Positions 51,576 through 62,940 of a stretch of 64,000 nucleotides of DNA are shown in pieces. The notes beneath the pieces are model-generated. The model ran no database searches and had not been told where the DNA came from. It saw nothing but the letters and a program-made list of their open reading frames with translations. The stretch's first letter is position 1, and each line of letters begins with the position of its first letter. Made by a program: the position numbers and the translations under genes. Origin of the DNA: Penaeus vannamei (lineage: Eukaryota; Arthropoda; Malacostraca; Decapoda; Penaeidae); the NCBI RefSeq assembly GCF_042767895.1, contig NC_091571.1:19834570-19898569 (forward strand), read 5' to 3'.

Positions 51576-53641
51576 TCGTCATTATTAATGGGATTATCAT
51601 GAAAATAAACGTAATTAGCCTAATTATTGCAGAAATCATCATAATCATCCCATAAACTCGAAAAGGTGTTTTTTCGAACATATTTTCAAATGGCTATATA
51701 TCGCTGGATTTCGCCATTTTTTCGACTTTGTTTTTTTTCTATACTTTTATTCTTTTTTCATTATGGATGGGCTTTCTGATTATTATCATCATCATTATTA
51801 TCATTAATAGCATTAACATCATCATTATCATCATTATAGTAATTATCGCCATAATTACCCTTAATATAATCATTATAAGAGCTATTATCTTAATTATTAA
51901 TGTCATTTTCCTCATTATAACTATTTCTATAATGATAATAACAATAATGATAATTTTAGAAATAATAACAGTAATAATTATAATAATAATAATAACGATA
52001 TTACGATCATTTCTACTCACATTATTATTTCTAATTATTATCATCGTTAGTCTTATTGTTATTATTATGAAAATCATTAGAGTATTGTTGATGATTGCTA
52101 TTATTACCTTGATTACGCAAATTATCATTATAATTATCATTTTATTATAATTATCCTAATTAATGTCATAATTATCCTAATTATTGTCATAATTATCCTA
52201 ATTATTGTCATAATTATCATTATTATCGTCATTATTAATGGGATTATCATGAAAATCGCCATAATTAGCCAAATTATTGCAGAAATCATCATAATCATCC
52301 CAGAAACTCGAAAAGAGTTTTTTTTCGACCATATTCGCAAAAGGCTATATATCGTTAGATTTCGCCGTTTATCGACTTTGTTTTTTTTATATATACTTTT
52401 AGTCTTTTTTTTCATTATGGATGGGCTTTATGATTATTATCATCATCATCATTATTATCATTAAAAGCATTAACATCATCATTATCATCACTATAGTACT
52501 TATCGCCATAATTACCCTTAATATAATCATTATAAGAGCTATTATCTTAATCATTAATGTCATTTTCCTCATTATAACTATTTCTATAATGTTAATAACA
52601 ATAATGATAATTATAGAAATAACAACAACAGTAATAATTATAATAACAATAATAGTGATATTATGATTACTTCTACTGTCATTATTATTTCTAATTATTT
52701 TCATTATCGTTAGTCTTATTGTTATTATCATGAAAATCCTTAGAGTATTGTTGATGATTGCTATTATTATCATTATAATTATAATTTTAATATAATTATC
52801 CTAATTAATGTCATAACTATCCTAATTAATGACATAATTATCCTAATTAATGTCATAATTATCGTAATTAATGTCATAATTATCCTAATTAATGTCATAA
52901 TTATCATTATATCCGTCATCATTAATGGGATTATCATGAAAATCATCATAATTAGCCGAATTATTGCAAAATCATCAACATCATCCCATAAACTCGAAAA
53001 GGTGTGTTTTTCGACCATATTCTCAGAAGGCTATATATCGCTAGATTTCGCCGTTTTCGACTTTCGGTGGTTTTATAATTTTAGCCTTTTTTCATTATGG
53101 ATGGGCTTTATGATTATTATCATCATCATTATTATCATTAATAGCATTAACATCATCATTAACATCATTATAGTATTTATCGCCATAATTACCCTTAATA
53201 TAATTATTATAAGAGCTATTTTCTTAATTATTAATGTCATTTTCCTCATTATAACTATTTCTATGATGATAATAACAATAATGATAATTCTAGAAATAGT
53301 AACAACAGTAATAATTATAATAACAATAATAGCGATATTATGATTATTTGTACTATCATTATTATTTCTAATTATTATCATCATCGTTAGTCTTATTGTT
53401 ATTATCATGAAAATCATTAGAGTATTGTTGATGATTGCTATTATTGCCTTAATTACGCAAATTATCATTATAATTATCATTTTATTATAATTATCCTAAT
53501 TAATGTCATAATTATCCTAATTAATGTCATAATTATCCTAATTAATGTCATAATTATCCTAATTAATGTCATAATTATCCTAATTAATAACATAATTATC
53601 CTAATTAATGTCATAATTATCATTATTATCATCATATATAC
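51576..53641 (-). repeat. Subfamily B satellite (R orientation) with expanding 21-bp sub-repeat
   Basis: R cores lie near 51675, 52326 and 53009, spaced 651 and 683 bp. A 21-bp unit (ATAATTATCCTAATTAATGTC) occurs about three times at 52143-52215, five times at 52785-52905 and six times at 53486-53617. It is present once or twice in most other B monomers. The growing copy number explains the longer monomers. Confidence 0.88.
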
Positions 53642-54978
53642 GCAGGGTGGTGTGAAGCGATGGTGTGGTACCCTAGATAGTGTTTATTGATTGCATGACT
53701 TCTCGCTTGCAGCTGCCACCGCTGGCTAGCCTTGTTCGAAAAAGGGAGCAGCGCTGCATAAGTCTCCCCTGCCATTTCATAGCCTCTCCACCATCGAGAC
53801 TTCTGCAGTGCCTCCTCGTGGCCACCTATGGAAACTGGTAACTTGCGGTACCAGGCTGAACTGTAGGGGATCTCGGAGTAGCAGGAGGCCCCAGAGGTAC
53901 AGGGTCATGGCCCACCGGCATGTGGACACGCACTGGCTCTTTACTAACTCCTGTCCCTAAACCCCCTAGGGTCAATGGGAGGCTCGGGGGACTTGCCAGT
54001 CCTCCTCCCCCCAGAGAATAAGCCACTGGCAGCGTCACACTTAATTGGAAATGCTAGGGGGAGGGGTAATGTCCCTCCTACCCAGCGAGAGAGGCGGACT
54101 GCGGGCCCCGTTGGGAGGGTGACTGCTGGGGCGCGGAATAGGAACGGGAGCTCCTCGTCCTGCCTGCGCCCTGGCAGCCGCCAGCCCAATATGAAGCTTG
54201 TGGGGCAAAGCCCTAGGGAACCCCACAGGTGGATGAAGGGTCCCGCAGCCTGCCGCCTTCTATGTGGGGCAGCGTCGGCGGGGGTGGCAGAGGTGGCGTC
54301 CACCTGGAGCGACTGCCCGAGGGTTAACCTCAGGCGGTAAGTCAGGGTGGGGACTTGTAACGTCCGCTCTTTACGTCACGATGATCGGTTACCCCTGCTA
54401 TCGAGGGAACTGGGGAGGCTGAGAGTAGGGGTGGCTGCTCTCTCGGTGAGAAAACCTGGCAGCGGCACGACCAATGTAGATGGCTACACCTATTACAGGT
54501 CAGGCCGCAGCGATGGTCACCATCTCCAGGGAGTAGCCATAGCTGTCTCCGGTAGGCTCCAGCCTTCGGTGGTAGAGGTCACTCCAGTCGATGAACATAT
54601 AATGGTAATGAGACTGAAGCTGTCTTTGGGCTTCATGTCTCTTATTGCTGTATATGCTCCTACCGATGTTTGTAAACTTGATGTGAAAGATATGTTCTAT
54701 GCCAAACTTGCATCCGTGGCGGACAGTTGTCCACGGTGAGATATTGGTATTGTTCTGGGTGACTTCAATGCGGTATCTGGTTGCAATCGAGCTGGCTATG
54801 AGATGACAGTCGGTCCTCATGGTTGATACCGGCAGCGAGAATTCCCTCCTTTTCCGGGATTTTTCTAGATCCCAGAAATTAAGGATTTCTGGCTCCTGGT
54901 ACCAAAGCCCAGACCCACATCGTTGGACATGGTACAGCGATGCGGGTAATGAAACCAAGGAGATCGACCACATTCTCG
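53642..54978 (+). mobile_element. RTE fragment R4 (leader and most of endonuclease)
   Basis: Begins at CGCAGGGTGGTGTGAAGCGA, about 16 bp inside the 5' end seen in R2, and is preceded by B rather than A satellite. It ends inside the endonuclease at GACCACATTCTCG and passes directly into TTAGG satellite array 2. RT and 3' tail are missing. Together with R3 it makes both TTAGG arrays contiguous with broken endonuclease sequence. Confidence 0.9.
54191..54978 (+). pseudogene. RTE endonuclease fragment with inactivating changes
   Basis: From ATG 54191 (MKLVGQSPR) to KEIDHIL. Compared with R2: GAA to TAA stop at about 54339, Trp to Cys in the WNV motif (TGTAACGTC), loss of one codon that removes the Glu of LSEVR (an endonuclease metal-binding residue in this family), CGA to TGA stop at about 54738, and an 8-bp deletion near 54824. 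The end of the endonuclease with its TDH motif is missing. Confidence 0.87.
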
Positions 54979-57900
54979 ATAGGTTAGGTTAGGTTAGGCT
55001 CAAATTTGACCAGGAGACTCCAAGTTTCGTTTTCTTACATAAGGTTTATATTAAATCAGTTTAATGGAGGTTAGATCACATTAGCTGGAATTTGATGAGG
55101 TTAGGTTAGGTTATGTTAGGTTAGGTTAGACTCAAATTTGACCAGGAGACTCCAAATTTCGTTTTCTTACATAACGTTTATATCAAATCAGTTTAATGGA
55201 GGTTAGGTTACATTAACTGGAATTTGGTGAGGTTAGGTTAGGGTACGCTAAAATTTGACCAGGAGACTCCAAATTTCGTTTTCTTATATAAGGTCTATAT
55301 TAAATCAGTTTAATGGAGGTTAGGTTACATTAGCTGGAATTTGGTGAGGTTAGGTTAGGTTAGGTTAGGCTCAAATTAGACCAGGAGACTCCAAATTTCA
55401 TCTTCTTGCATCAGGTTTATATTAAATCAGTTTAATGGAGGTTAGGTTACATTAGTTGGAATTTGGTGAGGTTAGGTTAGGTTAGGTTAAGTTAGGTTAG
55501 GCTCAAATTTGACCAGGAGACTCCAAATTTCGTTTTCTTTCATAAGGTTTATATTAAATCAGTTTAATGGAGGTTAGGTTATATTAACTGGAATTTGGTG
55601 AGGTTAGGTTAGGTTAGGTTAGGCTCAAATTTGACCAGGAGACTCCAAATTTCGTTTTCTTACATAAGGTCTATATTAAACCAGTTTAATGGAGGTTAGG
55701 TTACATAAGCTGGAATTTGGTGAGGTTAGGTTAGGTTATGTTAAGTTAGGCTCAAATTTGACCATGAGACTCCAAATTTCGTTTTCTTACATAAGGTTTA
55801 TATTAAATCAGTTTAATGGAGGTTAGGTTACATTACCTGGAATTTGGTGAGGTTAGGTTAGGTTAGGTTAGGTTAGGTTTGGCTCAAATTTGACCAGGAG
55901 ACTCCAAATTTCGTTTTCTGACATAAGGTTTATATTTAATCAGTTTAATGGAGGTTAGGTTACATTAGCTGGAATTTGGTAAGGTTAGGTTAGGTTAGGC
56001 TCAAATTTGACCAGGAGACTCCAAATTTCGTTTTCTTACATAAGGTTTATATTAAATCAGTTTCATGGAGGTTCGGTTACATTAGCAGGAATTTGGTGAG
56101 GTTAGGTTAGGTTAGGTTAGGTTAGGCTCAAATTTGACCATGAAACTCCAAATTTCGTTTTCTTACATAAGATTTATATTAAATCAGTTTAATGGAGGTT
56201 AGGTTACATTAACTGGAATTTGGTGATGTTAGGTTAGGTTAGGTTAGGTTAGGCTCAAATTTGACCAGGAGACTCCAAATTTCGTTTTCTTACATAAGGT
56301 TTATATTAAATCAGTTTAATGGAGGTTAGGCTACATTAGCTGGAATTTGGTGAGGCTAGGTTAGGCTAGGTTAGGCTCAAATTTGACCAGGAGACTCCAA
56401 ATTTCGTTTTCTGACATAAGGTTTATATTAAATCAGTTTAATGGAGGTTAGGTTACATTAACTGGAATTTGGTGAGGTTAGGTTAGGTTAGGTTAGGTTA
56501 GGTTACGCTCAAATTTGACCAGAAGACTCCAAATTTCGTTTTCTTACATAAGGTATATTAAATCAGTTTAATGGAGGTTAGGTTACATTAGCTGGAATTT
56601 GGTGAGATTAGATTAGGTTAGGTTAGGTTAGGCTCAAATTTGACCAGGAGACTCCAAATTTCGTTTTCTTACATAAGGTTTATATTAAATCAGTTTAATG
56701 GAGGTTAGGTTACATTAGTTGGAATTTGGTGAGGTTAGGTTAGGTTAGGTTAGGCTCAAATTTGACCATGAAACTCCAAATTTCGTTTTCTTATATAAGG
56801 CCTATATTAAATCAGTTTAATGGAGGTTACGTTACATTAGCTGGAATTTGGAGAGGTTAGGTCAGGTTAGGTTAGGCTCAAATTAGACCAGGAGACTCCA
56901 AATTTCATTTTCTTACATCAGGTTTATATTAAATCAGGTTAATGGAGGTTAGGTTACATTAGTTGGAATTTGGTGAGGTTAGGTTAGGTTAGGTTAAGTT
57001 AGGTTAGGCTCAAATTTGACCAGGGGACTCCAAATTTCGCTTTCTTACATAAGGTTTATATTAAATCAGTTTAATGGAGGTTAGGTTATATTAACTGGAA
57101 TTTGGTGAGGTTAGGTTAGGTTAGGTTAGGCTCAAATTTGACCAGGAGACTCCAAATTTCGTTTTCTTACATAAGGTTTATATTAAATCAGTTTAATGGA
57201 GGTTAGGTTACATTAACTGGAATTTGGTGAGGTTAGGTTAGGTTAGGCTCAAATTTGACCAGGAGACTCCAAATTTCGTTTTCTTACATAAGGTTTATAT
57301 TAAATCAGTTTAATGGAGGTTAGGTTACATTAGCTGGAATTTGGTGAGGTTAGGTTAGGTTAGGTTAGGTTAGGTTAGGTTAGGCTCAAATTTGACCAGG
57401 AGACTCCAAATTTCGTTTTCTTACATAAGGTTTATATTAAATCAGTTTAATGGAGGTTAGGTTACATTAGCTGGAATTTGGTGAGGTTAGGTTAGGTTAG
57501 GCTCAAATTTGACCAGGAGACTCCAAATTTCGTTTTCTTACATAAGGTTTATATTAAATCAGTTTAATGGAGGTTCGGTTACATTAGCAGGAATTTGGTG
57601 AGGTTAGGTTAGGTTAGGTTAGGCTCAAATTTGACCATGAAACTCCAAATTTCGTTTTCTTACATAAGACTTATATTAAATCAGTTTAATGGAGGTTAGG
57701 TTACATTACCTGGAATTTGGTGATGTTAGGTTAGGTTAGGTTAGGTTAGGCTCAAATTTGACCAGGAGACTCCAAATTTCGTTTTCTTACATAAGGTTTA
57801 TATTAAATCAGTTTAATGGAGGTTAGGTTACATTAGCTGGAATTTGGTGAGGTTAGGTTAGGTTAGGTTAGGCTCAAATTTGACCAGGAGACTCCAAATT

Positions 57901-58330
57901 TCGTTTTCTTACATAAGGTTTATATTAAATCAGTTTAATGGAGGTTAGGTTACATTAACTGGAATTTGGTGAGGTTAGGTTAGGTTAGGTTAGGTTAGGC
58001 TCAAATTTGACCAGAAGACTCCAAATTTCGTTTTCTTGCATAAGGTATATTAAATCAGTTTAATGGAGGTTAGGTTACATTAGCTGGAATTTGGTGAGAT
58101 TAGATTAGGTTAGGTTAGGTTAGGCTCAAATTTGACCAGGAGACTCCAAATTTCGTTTTCTTACATAAGGTCTATATTAAATCAGTTTAATGGAGGTTAG
58201 GTTACATTAGCTGGAATTTGGTGAGGTTAGGTTAGGTTAGTTTAGGCTGAAATTTGATCAGGAGACTAGGTTAGGTTAGGTTTATGTTATGTTATGTTAT
58301 GTTATGTTATGTTAGGTTAGGTTAGGTTAG
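54979..58330 (+). repeat. TTAGG-containing satellite, array 2
   Basis: About 3.35 kb with the same 102-bp core and variable TTAGG runs as array 1, G-rich strand on plus. It is more homogeneous than array 1. Diagnostic variants recur about 1.5 kb apart: TTATATAAGG at 55284 and 56791, GTTCGGTTACATTAGCAGG at 56071 and 57573, CCAGAAGACT at 56519 and 58011, GGTGAGATTAGATTAGG at 56601 and 58093. So the array is largely two copies of a higher-order unit of about 1.5 kb. It ends in a run of TTATG pentamers at 58281-58312, then TTAGG, then B satellite. Confidence 0.93.
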
Positions 58331-59794
58331 TTTAATGATAATAACAATAATGATAATTTTAGAAATGATAACAACAACAGTAATAATTTTAATAACAATA
58401 ATAGTAATATTATGATTATTTCTACTATCATTATTTTTTCTAATTATTATCATCATCGTTAGTCTTATTGTTATTATGATGGAAATCATTAGAGTATTGT
58501 TGATGATTCCTTTTATTGCCTTAATTATGCAAATTATCATTATAATTATCATCTTATTATAATTATCCTTATTTATGTCATAATTATGATTATTGTCGTC
58601 ATTATTAATGGGATTATCATTATATAAATAGTTATAATGACGAAAATGACATTAATAATTAAAATAATAATTATTATAATGATTATATTAAGGGTAATTA
58701 TAGCGATAATTACTATAATGATGATAATGATGATGTTAATGCTATTAATGATAATAATGATGATGATAATAATCATAAAGCCCGTCCATAACGAAAAAAA
58801 GGCTAAAGGTGTAAAAAAAAAAAAAAAGTCGAAAAAACGGCGAAATCTAGCGATATATAGCCTTATGAGAATATGGACGGAAAACCCTCCTTTTCCAGTT
58901 TATGGGATGATCATGATGATTTCTGAAATAATTCGGCTAATTATGATGATTTTCATGATAATCCCATTAATAATGACGATAATAATGATAATTATAACAT
59001 TAATTAGGATAATTATGATATTAATTGGGATAATTATAATAAAATGATATTTATAATGTTAATTTGCTTAATTAAGGCAATAATAGCAATCATCAACAAT
59101 ACTCTAATGATTTTCATGATAATAACAATAAGACTAACGATGATGATAATAATTAGAAATAATAATGATAGTAGAAATAATCATAATATAGCTATTATTG
59201 TTATTATAATTATTACTGTTGTTATTATTATTTCGAAAATTATCATTATTGTTATTATCATTATAGAAATAGTTATAATGAGGAAAATGACATCAATAAT
59301 TAAAATAATAGCTCTTATAATGGTTATGTTAAGGGTAATTATGGCGATAATTACTATAATGATAATAATGATGAAGTTAATGCTATTAATGATAATAATG
59401 ATGATGATAATAATCATAAAGCCCATCCACAATGAAAAAAGGCTAAAAGTATAAAAAAAAAACCCAAAGTCGAAATAACGGCGAAATCTAAAGAATTTGG
59501 TCGAAAAAAACCCTTTTCGAGTTTATGGGATGATGTTGATGATTTCTGCAATAATTCGGCTAATTATGATGGTTTTCATAATAATGCCATTAATAATGAC
59601 GATAATAATGATAATTATGACATTAATTAGGATAATTACAATAAAATGATAATTATAATGATAATTTGCGTCATTAAGGCAATAATAGCAATCATCAACA
59701 ATACTCTAATGATTTTCATGATAATAACAATAAGATTAACGATAATGGTAATAATTAGAAATAATAATGATAGTTGAAATAACCATAATATCGC

Positions 59795-59827
<33 letters not shown>

Positions 59828-61517
59828 CATTACTGTTGTATTTATTATTTCTAAAATTATCATTATTGTTATTATCATTATAGAAATAGTTATAATTAGG
59901 AAAATGACATTCATAATTAAGATAGTAGCTCTTATAATGATTATATTAAGGGTAATTATGCCGATAATTATTATAATGATGATAATGATGTTAATGCTAT
60001 TAATGATAATCTTGATATTGATAATAATCATAAAGCCCCTCCATAATTAAAAAAAGGCTAAAAGTATAAAAAAAAGTCGAAAAAACGGCGAAATCTTGCG
60101 ATATTTAGCTTTTTGAGAATATGGTCGAAAAAAAACCCTTTTCGAGTTTATGGGATGATTATGATGATTTCTGGAATGATTCGACTAATTATGATGATTT
60201 TCATGATAATCCCATTAATAATGACGATGATAATGATAATTTTGACATTGATTAGGATAATTATGACATTAGTTAGGATTATTATAATAAAATGATAATT
60301 ATAATGATAATTTGCGTAATTAAGGCAATAATAGCAATCATCAACAATACTCTAATGATTTTCATGATAATAACAATAAGACTAACGATGATGATAATAA
60401 TTAGTAATAATAATGATAGTAGAAATAATCATAATATCGCTATTATTGTTATTATAATTATTACTGTTGTTATTATTTCTAAAATTATCATTATTGTTAT
60501 TATCATTATAGAAATAGTTATAATGAGGAAAATGATATTAATAATTAAGATGATATCTCATAATGATTATATTAAGGGTAATTATGGCGATAATTACTAT
60601 AATGATGATAATGATGATGCTAATGCTATTAATGATAATAATGATGATAATAATCATAAAGCCCATCCATAATGAAAAAAATGCTAAAAGTATAAAACTC
60701 CTCACAGTCGAAATAACGGCGAAATCTAACGATATATAGCCCTTTGAGAATATGGTCGAAAAAAAACCCTTTCGAGTTAATGGGATGATTATGATGATTT
60801 CCGCAACAATTCGGCTAATTATGATGATTTTCATGATAATCCCATTAATAATGACGATAATAATGATAATTATGACATTAATTAGGATAATTATGACATT
60901 AATTAGGATAATTATGACATTAATTAGGATAATTATAATAAAATGCTAATTATAATGATAATTTGCGTAACTAAGGCAATAATGGCAATCATCAATAATA
61001 CTCCAAAGATTTTCATGATAATAGCAATAAGACTAACGGTAATGATAATAATTAGAAACAATAATGATAGTAGAAATAATCATAATATCGCTATTATTAT
61101 TATTATTATAATTATTACTGTTGTTATCATTTCTAAAATTATCATTATTGTTATTATCATTATAGAAATAGTTATAATGAGGAAAATTACATCAATAATT
61201 AAAATAATAGCTCTTATAATGGTTATGTTAAGGGTAATTATGGCGATAATTACTATAATGATAATAATGATGAAGTTAATGCTATTAATGATAATAATGA
61301 TGATGATAATAATCATAAAGCCCATCCATAATGAAAAAAGGCTAAAAGTATATAAAAAAAACCTAAAGTCGAAAAAACGGCGAAATCTAGCGATATATAG
61401 CCTTTTGCGAATATTGTCGAAAAACCCCCCTTTTCGAGTTTATGGGATGATTATGATGATGTTTGCAATAATTCGGCTAATTATGATGATTTTCATGATA
61501 ATCATGATGACGATTAT
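58331..61517. repeat. Subfamily B satellite, R then F orientation
   Basis: A partial monomer in R orientation runs to about 58622 and then flips. F cores follow near 58866, 59498, 60118, 60750 and 61405, spaced 620-655 bp. The 21-bp unit is tripled at 60875-60940 and doubled near 58998-59040 and 60247-60285. A run of ATT units lies at 59788-59826. The array joins the 3' end of RTE copy R5. Confidence 0.88.
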
Positions 61518-62940
61518 CATCATCCGGAGGTAACGCCGACGGGGGCGCATAGCCGCGTCCACCTTCTGCTTCCACCTTTTGGGATCCCTCATGGCAAGTC
61601 CCGCATCGCTGTACCATGTCCAATGATGTGGGTCTGGGCACTGGTACCAGGAGTCAAAAATCCTCAATTTCTGGGATCTAGAAAAATCCCGGAAAAGGAG
61701 GGAATTCTCGCTGTCGGTATGAAATCCCGAACCATGAGGACCGACTGACATCTCATAGCCAGCTCGATCGCAGCCAGATACCGCATTGAAGTCACCCAGA
61801 ACAATACCAATATCTCGCCGGGGACAACTGTCTGCCACGGATGCAAGTTTGGCGTAGAACATCTCTTTCACATCAAGTTTACAAACATCGGTAGGAGCAT
61901 ATACAGCAATAAGAGACATGAAGCCCAAAGACAGCTTCAGTCTCATCACCATTATACGCTTATCGACTGGAGTGACCTCTACCACCGAAGGCTGTAGCCT
62001 ACTGGAGACAGCTATGGCTACTCCCTGGAGATGGTGACCATCGCTGCGGCCTGACCAGGAATAGGTGTAGCCAGCTATACTGGTCGTGCCGCTGCCAGGT
62101 TTTCTCACCTCCGAGAGAGCAGCCACCCCTACTCTCAGCCTCCCCAGTTCCCTCGATAGCAGGCGTAACCGATCATCGTGACGTAAAGAGCGGACGTTAC
62201 AAGCCCCCACCCTGACTTCCCGCCTGAGGTTAACCCTCGGGCAGTCGCTCCGGGTGGACGCCACCTCTGCCACCCCCGCCGACGCTGCCCCACATAGAAG
62301 GCGGCAGGCTGCGGGACCCTTCATCCACCTGTGGGGTTCCCTAGGGCTTTGCCCCACAAGCTTCATATTGGGCTGGCGGCTGCCAGGGCGCAGGCAGGAC
62401 GAGGAGCTCCCGTTCCTATTCCGCGCCCCAGCAGTCACCCTCCCAACGGGGCCCGCAGTCCGCCTCTCTCGCTGGGTAGGAGGGACATTACCCCTCCCCC
62501 TAGCATTTCCAATTAAGTGTGACGCTGCCAGTGGCTTATTCTCTGGGGGGGAGGAGGACTGGTAAGGCCCACCTCCCCCGAGCCTCCCATTGACCCTAGG
62601 GGGCTTAGGGGCAGGAGTTAGTACAGGACCAAGGCGTGTCCACACGCCAGTGGGACATGACCCTGTACTTCTGGGGCCTCCTGCTACTCCGAGATCCCCT
62701 ACAGTTCAGCCTGGGACCGCAAGTTACCAGTTTCCATAGGTGGCCACGAGGAGGCACTGCAGAAGTCTCGATGATGGAGAGGCTATGAACTGGCAGGGGA
62801 GACTTATGCAGCGCTGCTCCCTTATTCGCACAAGGCTAGCCAGCGGTGGCAGCTGCAAACGAGAAGTCATGCAAGCACTAAAAGCTATCTAGGCTACCAC
62901 ACCATCGCTTCACACCACCCTGTGCATGAAGCACCCACCC
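61518..62940 (-). mobile_element. RTE copy R5 with both ends but a large internal deletion
   Basis: Minus strand. The 5' end (GGGTGGGTGCTTCATGC, at 62940) and the 3' end (CCGGATGATGATAATCG, near 61520) are both present, but about 2.2 kb is missing between the codons for WYSDAG and those for LAMRD. Only 1.42 kb remain. The flanks match those of R2 on both sides in the same relative orientation: A satellite at the 5' end and B satellite at the 3' end. Confidence 0.9.
61520..62366 (-). pseudogene. Internally deleted RTE protein, open frame kept
   Basis: The endonuclease part is open and has LSEVR, VYAPT and VLGDFNA, but Cys replaces Trp in WNV and the final TDH motif is lost. The deletion joins endonuclease residues in frame to the C-terminal tail KRWKQKVDAAMRP, so the frame stays open without RT. 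The start used here, MKLVGQSPR at 62366, matches the other copies. The frame is also open upstream to 62645 and runs downstream into B satellite to 61440, adding Ile-rich residues. It is the longest uninterrupted element-derived frame in the window, but it cannot be a working enzyme. Confidence 0.85.

Noticed and set aside
54979..58330. CRISPR-like pattern of repeats and spacers
   Set aside because: The regularly spaced parts are all the same satellite core; there are no unique spacers, no cas genes, and the context is eukaryotic.
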